A DNA stretch of 64,000 bases from Mesocentrotus franciscanus (taxonomy: Eukaryota; Echinodermata; Echinoidea; Camarodonta; Strongylocentrotidae), in contig CP137682.1 of assembly GCA_037976565.1 (NCBI GenBank), forward strand, positions 854,867-918,866. The letters are read 5' to 3'. Under the pieces are notes generated by a model. That model was not told the DNA's origin, ran no database searches, and worked only from the letters and a program-made list of their open reading frames with translations. A program made the translations under genes and the position numbers. Positions 21,353-32,290 of this stretch are shown in pieces (the first letter of the stretch is position 1; every line of letters starts with the position of its first letter).

Positions 21353-22060
21353 AGTGCGAGAATTCTCAACTCTGACATGACAACGGGTGTTCCAGAATAT
21401 GTAGACGTGAAGAAAAAATGGTCTAGGAACGTGAGACGTAGCTGTACTTTACAATTTTATTACGAGCTTTCGGCTTGTGAGGCCTTCTTCAGGTTCTGAA
21501 GTGCAAACACATACAGAAACAAATACATTGTATGAACAGATAGATATACATGGCATAAAAACTTAATAATCACTCAATCATATAGTCAAGCATCATGAAC
21601 ATAGCAAAAATTAGTACGAGAAATACTTCGGAATAAACTTAGAAATAATTATGCAATTTCAAAGTGTTTTACCTTGCTTGTGTGTTGGGCTGTCGTGTGT
21701 GTTTATTCAGTTGATGTGATGTATGTGTGCGAGTAATAAGGGAAGTGCGGTCAAGTGTGGATTACTGACCTGTGACACGGATGTTACTGATCTATGACAC
21801 CGCCGGTGTCATGACCTGTGTCTAGGGAGGGGAGAGGGAGGGGGATAGAAGGCTTCATTTAATGCATTGGAGTGTGCGCAGTCCGATTGGCCCTACATTG
21901 TATAACAAATGCAAGGATAAAACGTGAGAATCAAAGACTAACAATAAAATAAAATAAAATAAATTAAAGATAAAATTAAGATCGAACACACTGCGTTGAG
22001 GCAGTTTTTTTTAAATAATGTGAACAAAAGTGCATCTGATATGTCGGTGTGTTAATTGCC

Positions 22061-22500
22061 TTATTGATCAGCATTGATCCCATCTGGGTGTAGGGTTTTA
22101 AGTTTTGATATCCAAAAAGATTCTCTGTGGAGGATTGTGTGGCGTGATTTGTTGTGGATTAATTCGATTCCGGTGATTTGAACATTGTCTAGTGAGTGGG
22201 ATGGAAGGTTGAAGTGTACTAGTCCTGTGTATGGTAGTATTTTGCGTTGTGTTGCCGAGTGGAAGTTCTTTATTTCGGATCGTGTGTTGTTGAAGCGTGT
22301 GTATAGTGTAGTTTCTGTTTTGCCAACATATTGTTTGTTGCATTGAGTGCAGGTGATGAGATATATCACCCAACTGGATTTGCATGTGATGTGTGAGGTT
22401 ATGGGGTACTCTTGGTTAGTTACTGTGCTTCTGAAATTGGAAGTGTTTGTTATGTGTTTGTGGATTATGCATCTTTGAGATGGGCATTTGGAAAATCCAT
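22061..22500 (-). pseudogene. Penelope-like GIY-YIG endonuclease domain (left arm)
   Basis: A minus-strand frame open to a stop at 22061. The element-derived part begins near the spacer with KCPSQRCIIHKHI (Cys/His-rich). It continues through VIYLITCTQCNKQYVGKTE, the Y-L-I/Y-V-G core of GIY-YIG nucleases, an Arg a few residues later (TTLYTRFNNTR), and ESFWISKLKTLHPDGIN, with the conserved Glu. This domain order at the C-terminus, after a missing RT, is typical of Penelope-like elements. The reverse transcriptase is absent, so the copy is a fragment, though its endonuclease frame is intact. The start of the open frame beyond 22500 is read-through of the other arm and not biological. Confidence 0.85.
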
Positions 22501-22792
22501 CACCTGCACTCAATGCAACAAACAATAATGTTGGCAAAACAGAAACTACACTATACACACGCTTCAACAACACACGATCCGAAATAAAGAACTTCCACTC
22601 GGCAACACAATTAACGCAAAATACTACCATACACAGTACACTTCAACCTTCCATCCCACTCACTAGACAATGTTCAAATCACCGGAATCGAATTAATCCA
22701 CAACAAATCACGCCACACAATCCTCCACAGAGAATCTTTTTGGATATCAAAACTTAAAACCCTACACCCAGATGGGATCAATGCTGATCAAT
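22498..22792 (+). pseudogene. Penelope-like endonuclease fragment (right arm)
   Basis: The plus-strand counterpart of the left arm. It starts inside the GIY-YIG motif (CTGCACTCAATGCAACAA). A one-base insertion (AACAATAATG versus AACAATATG) and an indel near 22610 break the frame. Confidence 0.8.
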
Positions 22793-23533
22793 AAGCAATT
22801 AACACACCGACATATCAGATGCACTTTTGTTCACATTATTTAAAAAAAACTGCCTCAACGCAGTGTGTTCGATCTTAATTTTATCTTTAATTTATTTTAT
22901 TTTATTTTATTGTTAGTCTTTGATTCTCACGTTTTATCCTTGCATTTGTTATACAATGTAGGGCCAATCGGACTGCGCACACTCCAATGCATTTGAATGA
23001 AGCCTTCTATCCCCCTCCCTCTCCCTCCCTAGACACAGGTCATGACACCGGCGGTGTCATAGATCAGTAACATCCGTGTCACAGGTCAGTAATCCACACT
23101 TGACCGCACTTCCCTTATTACTCGCACACATACATCACATCAACTGAATAAACACACACGACAGCCCAACACACAAGCAAGGTAAAACACTTTGAAATTG
23201 CATAATTATTTCTAAGTTTATTCCGAAGTATTTCTCGTACTAATTTTTGCTATGTTCATGATGCTTGACTATATGATTGAGTGATATTAAGTTTTTATGC
23301 CATGTATATTTAATTTAATTTATTTTATTTTATCTGTTCATTATTATCTGTTCATACATTATCTGTTCATTATTATCTGTTCATACATTATCTGTTCATA
23401 CAATGTATTTGTTTCTGTATGTGTTTGCACTTCAGAACCTGAAGAAGGCCTCACAAGCCGAACGGCTCGTAATAAAATTGTAAAGTACAGCTACGTCTCA
23501 CGTTCCTAGACCATTTTTTCTTCACGTCTATAC

Positions 23534-23571
<38 letters not shown>

Positions 23572-23660
23572 ATGTGTGTATGTATGTGTGTGAGTGTACA
23601 TGTGTGTAGGCCCATATAGACCGAAAGAGAGAGAGAGAGAAAGAGAGAATGGGAGACTGA

Positions 23661-24085
23661 AGGGCCAGATGCCGGGAGGGCCTATATGAGAGGAGTGGGG
23701 CAGTCGAGTACCCCCCCCCCCTTTTTTTTAAATCATTATTATTATTACTATTAGTATTATTATCATATGAAAATGAAGCAACGCAAAGAAAGAAAGAAAT
23801 AATCAAATCATCATTTTGTGGCCGTATACGTTTTCATCGGCATGAAAAGTGACTGAAAAAGAAGAGGTACAATTTTTTACTTGTGTACTAAAGCTATGCC
23901 ACTTGGCTTTCAAAGGGGAGGGCAAGGCCAGTTAATTGTGCCACCTTCAAAAACAATCTGCCAGTGCTATAATTATAATACATCTTAAAAATTCATGGAA
24001 TAAACTACTAGATGAGTCCGAGTTTTTTGCTCGGCCGATTCTCCAAAATGAATATGGGCCGAATCATGACATCATCCGAACTGAC
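23661..24085. repeat. Dispersed repeat, copy B
   Basis: Same orientation and order of blocks as 1-420. It ends just before the PCLAF promoter; the match fades at about GACATCATCCGAACTG. Either this is a mobile repeat present twice, or the upstream flank of PCLAF was duplicated to the left end of the window. Confidence 0.8.
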
Positions 24086-24262
24086 CTTTGACCCAAAACG
24101 CGGGAAAATTTCAAGTAAGACGTAGCTAGGTACGGTATAGTGGCTATGCGCGCGGGACACACTGACATTCTCCAACAAAATTGGCACTTTTTCTTGTTTG
24201 ATTTTTGTGAAATTTTGCTTATTTCGTCAACTGTTTTCTAGATTTTGATTAGAGCGATCACC
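24082..24262 (+). promoter_or_regulatory. PCLAF upstream region with E2F-like and DR1-like sites
   Basis: Just upstream of the PCLAF start codon are TGACCTTTGACCC (24082-24094, a DR1-type nuclear-receptor half-site pair), AACGCGGGAAAAT (about 24098-24110, E2F-like) and ATGCGCGCGGGACA (about 24144-24157, a second E2F-like core). Vertebrate PCLAF is an E2F-driven S-phase gene, so E2F sites here are expected. Binding is inferred from sequence only, and no TATA box is obvious. Confidence 0.5.
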
Positions 24263-27200
24263 ATGGTCAGGACAAAGGCAGATAACTCATGCAGGAAAGG
24301 TGAGAATATACCTCAAATTTAATTTATGATGATCGTGACTGAGTCTGCATCTGATTCTGAGTCAGTGACAGTGCAGTGTGTGTGACCGTGAGCTGAGACG
24401 CTGTCGCCAGCGCTACCCCGCCTGTTCCTTGCGCGCTGGTGCTTGCCTCTAGCAAATGCCTGCTAGTTCTAGGGTCTACTAGTACTACTAGTACTACTAC
24501 TAGCTAGTAGCCTACTAGTAGGCCTACTAAGCATTTGCTAGAGGCAAGCACCAGCAACTGCCAAATGTCATTGCCTGGCTCAGCCTCAGTCGTCTTGCCT
24601 TTGGCTTTGTTAAAAATGTTACTTCGTGTCTGGACTGGAGAAAGGCACTGGAGTAAAAAAATAGTAGGGCCTAGCCCTAGGTCTAGATCTAGATCTAGAC
24701 TAGATTGTTGGGACAGTCGTACACTACAGTCTTTTTACAGACGACGGTTAATTTAAAGTTAGATCTAGATCTATCATCTAGTCTAGATAGACTCTAGATA
24801 GATCTAGGCCTAGACTATAGAGAGTCTTAGATCTAGCCTAGAATAGATTTAGATCTAGAATAGAGAGTAGAGTCTACTTTTAGACTACTTGGAATTCTTA
24901 TTCTTAAAATAATCTTAATAATTCTTAATCTTTTGATTATTAAATGTGGGACAAGTTGAGATTGAGCATGATGATGAGATTGAGGGTAACATATTAACAA
25001 TATTCAATAACCTCTGACGAGTCTGAGTCTGAGTCTGACCCGACGTTTGATAAATAAATTCATGAACCAGCCAGACTGTCAAGACAAAATATCTTTAAAG
25101 AATAAATGCATCGTTTAACAATGTTACATCTGACTTTCTGAGATGCACGGCCCTAGAACTATGTGTTATCAGTGTCTGTGATATGGTGTAATATTGAATT
25201 TGAAGCCCTAAAAAATAATTGCGCTTCAAAATGATCAAGAAGTGCCTCAAAAAAGTAAATATCTTTGAGTGACCGGTTTTACCATCTAGATCTACTCGTT
25301 TTCCCCAATAGACTGAGTGTTATGAAACCTGTTAGGAAAATGCAAAATTTGGTTTTCGATTTTCCAATCATAAATATCTTGATAACCAGACAGGCGATCG
25401 GCTTGTAAAACTAAAAGTCATGGGGTTCCTGACTGACCTAAAGGTTTACAATTATCATTGCAGCATGAGCTAAATCCAGGATTTTGTTTCAGAATCTGAG
25501 ACAAAGTTACCGGATCCCTTTAATAGTCTAGGGTGTCTGAACGATATTTCAATTTTCCCTTTTGGATTGTTTTTCACCATCATGGTTGGATAATTTTAAA
25601 AAAAAACTACTCAGAAGAACACATTTCAAATTTCAAGGCTCACCGATGTTTCTATCAAAAGATCCAGCCCCCCGAAATCTAGGCAATATTTATCAAATTT
25701 TTGTCCAGAATGGTAAAAAAAGTGGTACATGCCGAGTTATAATTTTTGCTCAACAGCTGCACAGCACGATATGCAAAGCGTGGGGTAAGGATATTTTCAA
25801 ACTGTAACTGCTCGTGATCCCTTGGGACTAGAGAAAAAATAAGCACGTGGATATATTCCTTACAGCTGGCCCAACTTAGCCTATCCGTCCGGGGCTCACT
25901 TCATGAAATTGGTAAATCTCCGAGTTACCATGGAAACAATGTTTAAATCGCTGTTTTGATCAAGATATTTTTAGATTTCCGAAGTGAGCCCCTTTTGGGA
26001 ATATGGAGAAAAACCTGCTCTTTCATATGACACCTCACTTATTGAGTATCACCTTCAGGATCACGAGCAGTATTGGTTTGAATCTCAATTTGGTAATAAA
26101 AATATTGACCAATTTTGCATGAGCGCGCAATGCACATGTGCAATCTCTAAGGGAAGGATTTTAGCACACAAAACTGAGTGCGCGATCAGACACCCTATTA
26201 ATACGATTACGAATTCTTATTGCAATCAGGATGTTTATTATTTTATTTTTAGGTTGAATATATTTCTCATGTAGACCTAGATCTAGATTAGATTTAACAG
26301 TTTCATGAAATTGTTGAGTTAGACTGAGTATGAGTATGACTTAAATCAGTTCATGATTATGTTAAGAATCCAGGCTAACTCGGACTTCAGGCGAACTCTG
26401 TCATATTTTGGTCATTTTACCCTAACCCTAAACCTAACCCTAAATCTAACCCTAACCCTAAACCTGCAAAACTTGCAAAAACTGACCATTTTTACAGCGA
26501 GGCCGAGTTCGCCCGAAGTCCGAGTTAGCCTGACTCCATATTCCTATGTTAATGATATCAATTTTGTTTACAGTTTCAATTCAATTCAATTCCTTCAATT
26601 CGATTCAAGGTTTATTTCGAAAAACATTGCATACAATGATGCACATGCTGCAGCTAAAAAGCTGAAATGTATAGGCCTATGTTTACAACTATCGAGGAGA
26701 CTTATAATTATAAATAGAAAAGAATATCTATTCACAAAACATATCTACATAGTAGTACATTATCGTACAATGAAACCATGAAAGTTAAAATACTGGTCTG
26801 ATTAAAAAGACAGCTGTTCAACTATATATATAATTAAATAAAGATATTGGGTTTGTAAAGAAAAACTTAGCACAATCAACAAATAAGAAGATCAATACAA
26901 TATGGTATTGCACTTTGTCTAAACAAGAGGTCCTGCATGTTGACTATACTTTTGTTGATTTCATAATGACATGCCAACAATTTTTTGTTCAGGAAGTGCT
27001 TTTAAAATACTTTAAAATGAGAGTCAACCACTGTCAGTGTCATACTCATAGTGTAGGCCTAACCCAAAGTAAAGTTATAAATGCAACAATGAACGAAAAA
27101 ATGAGCAAAATGATGGTGAATCTCTACAAAATAGGTGAAAATAGTGTGATCATTAAAGTGAATACGGTACCGGTAGCTGCCATTTACAGTTTCAATTTAA

Positions 27201-30200
27201 TTGGATTTTTTCCCAAAAATTGCATTTTTCAAATTATTTTGTAGTTCAATGTTGCATGTGAACCAAGTTTACAAGAATTTTAATACCAATTTTGAGCTGT
27301 AAAAAAGTGTCATTGTTTGCAAATGAATAAAAAATTCAGTATTTAGGATAACTTATGTATGGAAATAAATGGCTGCCGTGGGAGGATTGGCCTAACCCCT
27401 GGCCTAATAAACCATACGCACATCGTAACACATCGGACTACAGAAAGGCTAATTTCAAATTACGAGCCAATGGAAGCACAAGGGATCATACCTGTCGCCT
27501 TCAATTTGAATTTTTCTGGTTATTTGACAGGTTGTGTATCAGTTTCTTGAAAAATTAAACTACATCATCACACTTCATTTTCCATGTACAGCATTGCTGA
27601 TCATTCTTATGATCTATATTGTTTTGCTTTTGAAGTGGGTCACAGCTTTTGGTCTCAAAATGCACTCATGAAGCACGCCCTCAATATTTTAGGCTGTGAA
27701 ACTGCCTAATCTAGATCCTGGGTTATTTGTATTATATACTGAAAGGTGAAATATAACTCGTCAAACCTGAAAAGGGAAGAAGAAATCTCAAATTCCTCAA
27801 TAATAATAGTTAATAGAGTGCAAAATCAACAAATGACTGAAATTACTGATCCAGCAAGCAGGAAGTGATAGTACTGTGGTACTGGTAGTATGGTATCGGC
27901 TTTCGCAGAGTAAACAAAGTAGAAATGAAGTGAATGCAAGCGCCGTGCAGTATGTTGATGGTGGGATGCTAAACGTTTATTAAAATACATGTAATATTAA
28001 AAGCAATATTTATTACAAATTGTATTCTTTGCTAGCTTACCAGTAAGATAAAGGAACATTAAGGGTCTACTCTTTCCTAACAAAGGAAATAGGTTGGAAA
28101 AAAATTGACTGATTAAATCTGTCTAAAAACTACTAGTACTAGTAGTATTGCACTCTACAATGAACCTACTACAGTTAAAGCATTGCATAGCCTATCAGTA
28201 TCCGTTGATATATCAGCTTTAATAAATTATTAAAAAACTACTGGTAAACTTATCAACTGGTACATCAAGAACAAGAGACCAACAAGCTTGAAACAGGGTA
28301 CTGTTATATAGATTATATAGATTTGTAATTCCTTTGATCATTTTCATTTCTCCTCCCAGCTGTTGCAGCCAAAGCTCCAAGGAAAGCTCTAGCACCCTCC
28401 CGGGCAGGATCTGTGATGTCTCCCTCATCAGGTAAGATTAAAACAGTGTTGCATCCAGTCGCAATTAATTCTATAAAGGCCTACACAGACATAGATCTAC
28501 ACTTCATTTATATTTTTGTAAATTTCAAACTTTGCCAACTTATTTTATTTTAAAAATTATTTTAAAACCATTTTAATCTCTAGTACCGGTATCTACGTGT
28601 AGATAGGGTCTGCCTACATGTACAATGAATATTTGGCATTTAATCCAATTAATTCCATCGACATGAATAATGCAGCTGCCTTAGGGTATAATTCAAAATA
28701 TAAGAGTCACTTAGTACATGTACAGTAATGTATAGGTGTATCATTGTTTAATATTAGAAAAAAATAAGAAAACATGTTAAAAGGGGTTGGTTGACAGTTT
28801 CCATGTGCAGTATATCATAATTTGCTGACACTGGACTTATTGGAATACCATTAATGGGTGTACAGGTCTCGCACACAGTGAATTGGATGTCCCACCAAGA
28901 AATACTTGCAGTCTACTGTCTTTCAGAGGGTCTTTGGGTGAGGGAAACATTTTAGGATGATGACTTTTCCTTATGGGGTGATTGGTGGAAAATGCAGAGC
29001 GAGAGGTGATATAACTGAAGACCACTCTCAGTTGCTGATAATATCTGTTAGTTGAATACCCGAATGGTATCAAATTCCTCATGAGAACCCATGCCTGGGT
29101 GTCTTTAACGTTAGCGATACCAATTGAAATTACACCATTTCTTTACTTTATTCCCATTGGAGAAAACTGGCAATGACCACTCATTCTATTACGATGGATG
29201 CAAATTATTTTCTTGAAAACCAAATGTGACAAAGCACTTTGATTTAGAGCTTGGCTTTTCTGAAAGATATTGAATTGAATTGAAATTGATCTTTATTTCA
29301 TTCATCATAAAAACATCATTAAAACAAATAAAATACAAAACATATATAGTGTACAAGTTAAAGAAAAACATTAACAATATAATACAACAACAACAAAAAT
29401 GTCATATGATTGTAGAGACAGCTAGCTGGAAAGCCAAAGGCTTATTGGTGCTGCCACAAAAATAGAAATACAGTATAATATTGTTGTTTAAAATTTTTAA
29501 AAAAACGTAATGTCTAAATAGAGGGGGAAAAAGCAAAAGCAAATCAAAAGCCTAACCGTGTACAAAATCAATCTTTATTTATATCCTTGGAGTAAAAAGT
29601 GATTTATATCTCCTTTTAAAAACATTAAATGATGGACTACATTTTATATCATGAGGTATATTATTCAACAATTGTGGCCCTATAAAAAATATAGATTTTT
29701 TAGTTACATTTAGTGTTATTGTTATCTGATACAAGCTAGATAAACCTTCATTATGACGTTTCAATCCCCATGGGAGTATTGAATGCTAAATTGCATAGAA
29801 CACTTTAAATAAAATGTTCACTCTCTTGACTGTGGCATACATGTACATGTAGATTGATATTCTGTTGATCTATTAGAGAGTTAATTAGTAGAGGTGTCGT
29901 AATCGAGTGGCTTCAACACATGACTAGACATTGCAAAGCTTAAGCTTGTGGGTTCGAGCCCAGCGTCCAACTAGCGTCCTTCAGCAAGACGTATATATAC
30001 AGTATTGTACATTTGGGTGATTTATTGGCACTCTCCACCCATATTTGTTAAATTTGTACCCTGTATGATGTGAGAGTTCATGTGGTTGGATTGGCATGTG
30101 TGTGCCGGAATACTCCTCAGGGAGTGGAGCGTGTACACTATCATGTGCAGAAAAGCAATTTAATTCAATGACAGTGGTAAATAATAATTAATAATTATTA

Positions 30201-32106
30201 TTATTATTGAGTGCTATACAGATGTGACTATTTGTATTTTTTGTGTTAAATTTAAAACAGGAGGAAAGAGGGATAAGTACAGTGGTGGGAATCCAGTCAA
30301 CCCTCAACCCACGCCAGAATGGCAGAAGTCAATCAGTAAGTTCTTTGCAATGCCATCAACCTCATCATCATCATCATCGTCGTCGTCAGGAAAGGAGAAC
30401 GAAGACCCAGTGGAGGAACCTTGCAGTAGCAAAGATGTAGACAGGTTTGTACTAAAATCTTTGGATGTATTTACTTATTCCTTTAAAGGGCAATCCAACC
30501 TTTCTAGTAAGATCATTTGCATGAAAGCAGAAAAATAAGAGAGAAACAGAATTGCTAAAGGTTGAATTATATCAGACCAAAAATAAGAAAGTTGTGAATG
30601 TTTGAAATATGAGATCAGTAAATCTATGTAAATGTCAAATTTGCTATTTGGTCAGTACACTTGTGACGTAGTTGAAGATAACTCTCCTGTTTGTCATGTT
30701 AAAAAATATCACTAACTTCTTTTTTTCTCCTCAGCACCTCCTCCCTTGGGGCACTACTCAAAAATATATAATATAGATAGCATATTATTATTGATCATTC
30801 GGTCATTTCGTGTGTTGGAATAAATGGGAACATTGTCTGGCACTACATGTACATGTATATCAATGTATGTAATATTATCATATTACCGATTCAGCCAATT
30901 TGAAATTCCCAAACATAATATATTACACTTTCAAAAATTAATTTGCAACTGAAGAAAATGAGATTCTCCATAGGTGTATTCATATTTTTAATGTTCATCT
31001 ACCAGAGCTCCTCTTTAGTTTACCAAAGATTTACATATATCAAAAGCTAAGCTTTCCAGGACCAAAACCAGCTAATACTGCATTGCTCCTATGTTTCTTC
31101 TTTCTTTTCCTGTGCAAAGAAGGGCTACCAGATTTTTTTTCTTTCTAGAATGACTAGGGCAGGCAAAGGAGTGTTACTTCCTTGTTAAAAGATCATGGTT
31201 GGAGTACACTTGTTGAAAAGAGAAGGATTGCTAGACTAACTCATGAAAGGTACCTCACCATCCCAGTGTGAGACCTGCTTTACTCTTTTACTCGTTCAAC
31301 CACGAGATCACACAATAAGTCTTCTAATGAAATTAGCTCAAAACATTTTCTTTCAAATATTCCTTCCTTCCTTTTAAAACTCTTTACCACCACCGGTAGG
31401 TAACAGTCAAGATCCCGATGTATTCAAGGCTCGTGTGCAACACCATTCAGAGCTGCCTACCCTCCCGGATCTGTCGGGAGACTTCCAGAAAATCCACCAA
31501 TCCCCCGATAATCTCCCAGATTTTTTTTTTTTTTTTTAATACTCACAGTTACAATATAACACCATCGGGCTTCAGAAACCTCACTGATTCCTTATAAATC
31601 ATACCAAAATTTACAGTTCGCTCACTCACAAAAAACTCTCTCATTACAAAAACCAAATGTTGGCAGCTCGACCTGCACCATTTTTAATAGCATTATTTCA
31701 TGTGCACACCCTGTGACCCAGTCCAACTTGTTATACACAACCAGGGGGCCATTTCTCGAAACCATAAGTCTAACTTCTTGGACATCCCATTGAAACATGT
31801 GTTATAGAATTAACATGCGTTTCTATAGGACGTTTCCATGAACTTAGACCTATGACGGATTCAAGAAACTGATCCCAGGAGTGTTGAGCCATGTTTCCTG
31901 TTCATCTCATTTACAGGACAGAAGAAGAGGCTGGAGGAAGTTCATCGTCTCAAGAACAAACACCAGAGAAGATGGAAGAAGAGGAGGAGGAGGAGGAGCA
32001 AGGAGACGAAGAGAGCGAGGAAGAAGAAGAAGAAGAGAAACCGGCACCATCTAGGAGTTTCAAGAAAAATAGATGCATTAGCGACAGCGAGGATGACGAT
32101 GAGTAG
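24263..32106 (+). CDS. PCLAF: PCNA-associated factor PAF15 (PCLAF), four coding exons
   Basis: Exons 24263-24299, 28360-28431, 30261-30444 and 31917-32106, joined in phases 1, 1 and 2, give 483 bases and 160 residues. The N-terminus MVRTKAD matches the family's conserved start. Residues 15-23 (AAKAPRKAL) match the Lys-rich stretch after it. SGGNPVNPQPTPEWQK leads into the PIP box QKSISKFF (residues 58-65), which docks on PCNA. A Ser run precedes a KEN box (81-83), the degron used by APC/C in vertebrate PAF15. The acidic C-terminal tail (about 97-160) is longer than in the roughly 110-residue human protein. The protein is a small, largely disordered nuclear regulator of PCNA in DNA replication and damage bypass. 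The start is the first Met with the family N-terminus and lies below E2F-like sites. Intron 1 (about 4 kb) carries most of the repeats. Confidence 0.93.
24435..24555. repeat. Perfect 25 bp inverted repeat with CTAG-rich loop
   Basis: 24435-24459 and 24531-24555 are exact reverse complements (GCTGGTGCTTGCCTCTAGCA and on). The loop holds CTACTAGTACTAC-type repeats. It lies in PCLAF intron 1. Confidence 0.9.
24670..24885. repeat. CTAGAT low-complexity tract
   Basis: Dense TAGATCTAGATCTAGA-type repeats on both strands, in PCLAF intron 1. Confidence 0.9.
26371..26533. repeat. Telomere-like CCCTAA repeats framed by inverted repeats
   Basis: CAGGCTAACTCGGACTTC begins at 26371, and its near-perfect reverse complement (GAAGTCCGAGTTAGCCTG) ends at 26533. 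Inverted similarity extends to about 28 bp. Between them are about eight CCCTAA/CCTAAA units (26420-26467) and TGGTCATTTT/TGACCATTTT inner arms. It lies in PCLAF intron 1. Confidence 0.85.
26573..26800 (-). mobile_element. LINE 3' end fragment
   Basis: Left boundary TTCAATTCAATTCAATTCC, then GGTTTATTTCG, the signature of a LINE 3' tail and untranslated region read on the minus strand. No coding part remains. Confidence 0.5.
29268..29800 (-). mobile_element. LINE 3' fragment with RT C-terminus
   Basis: The left end is ATTGAATTGAATTGAAATTG, followed by a non-coding tail. A 61-codon minus-strand frame at 29579-29764 reads IFFIGPQLLNNIPHDIK and ends VFKRRYKSLF, the usual last residues of CR1/L2-type ORF2. 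The element is 5'-truncated and lies in PCLAF intron 2. Confidence 0.75.
29888..30215 (+). mobile_element. tRNA-derived SINE
   Basis: The head carries an A-box-like TCGTAATCGAGTGG (about 29899-29912) and a B box GGTTCGAGCCC (29951-29961), spaced as in a tRNA gene promoter. The body includes ACTCCTCAGGGAGTGGAG. The tail is ATT-rich, followed by GAGTGCTATA. The tRNA part lacks good acceptor-stem pairing, so it is not a functional tRNA gene. A 5'-truncated relative lies at 38285-38450. Confidence 0.75.
30484..30720. mobile_element. Solitary end of a TTAA-type miniature element
   Basis: TTTAAAGGGCAATCCAACC begins here. The next 130 bp, including AAAGCAGAAAAATAAGA and AATAAGAAAGTTGTGAAT, parallel the inverted termini at 58496 and 59269 in order and spacing. 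No matching right terminus is visible before 30720. Confidence 0.45.
31110..31450 (+). pseudogene. Decayed LINE RT C-terminal remnant
   Basis: Broken plus-strand frames read RRATRF-like, then KDHGWSTLVEKRRIARLTHE, the LINE ORF2 motif that follows RRA(A/T)R in CR1/Jockey-type elements. Stops and shifts occur throughout. It is the only LINE piece in the window on the plus strand and lies in PCLAF intron 3. Confidence 0.6.
31746..31876. mobile_element. Short imperfect inverted-repeat element
   Basis: The left end GGGCCATTTCTCGAAACC pairs imperfectly with the right end (reverse complement GGGATCAGTTTCTTGAATCC). AAGTCTAAC and TTAGACCTATGAC form inner arms. It is about 130 bp long and ends 40 bp before the acceptor of PCLAF exon 4. 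Confidence 0.5.
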
Positions 32107-32290
32107 AGAATGTTTGATATCGGCTTAGATGGACAAAATGACAACAATTGAACCCAAAGACGTGATAGAGTGTCTCCTTATACTGAAGAGAATTGTTAGA
32201 GAATGTTTGATATCGGCTTAGATGGACAAAATGACAACAATTGAACCCAAAGACGTGATAGAGTGTCTCCTTATACTGAAGAGAATTGTT
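32104..32290 (+). repeat. Perfect 93 bp tandem duplication in PCLAF 3' UTR
   Basis: TAGAGAATGTTTGATATCGG begins at 32104 (the stop codon) and again at 32197. The copies appear identical through GAAGAGAATTGTT. Their identity indicates a recent duplication or an assembly artefact. Confidence 0.95.

Larger units (their letters stand above)
21402..23530. mobile_element. Head-to-head pair of Penelope-like element 3' halves (foldback)
   Basis: Arms 21402-22358 and 22498-23530 are near-identical reverse complements, separated by a 139 bp single-copy spacer (22359-22497). The left arm reads as a Penelope-like element on the minus strand, the right arm as the same element on the plus strand; both are truncated at their 5' ends, which face each other. 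Each contains a GIY-YIG endonuclease end and a shared 3' untranslated region with an ATAAAATAAAATAAA run. The right arm carries an extra tandem repeat of ATTATCTGTTCAT (about 23335-23400). TA/TG microsatellites flank both outer ends. The arms' high identity suggests a recent event. Confidence 0.9.

Noticed and set aside
22500..22630. The N-terminal part of the minus-strand frame upstream of the GIY-YIG domain
   Set aside because: It is antisense read-through of the opposite arm of the inverted repeat.
25080..25520. A fifth TTAA-flanked element ending at GGATCCCTTTAA (25511-25522)
   Set aside because: The right end looks suitable, but I could not find a matching left terminus.
26353..26781. 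A 142-residue plus-strand frame
   Set aside because: It crosses telomere-like repeats (reading LTLNLTLN) and a LINE tail, so it is not a gene.
29899..29975. A functional tRNA gene
   Set aside because: A and B boxes are present, but acceptor and anticodon stems do not pair well and SINE body follows directly.
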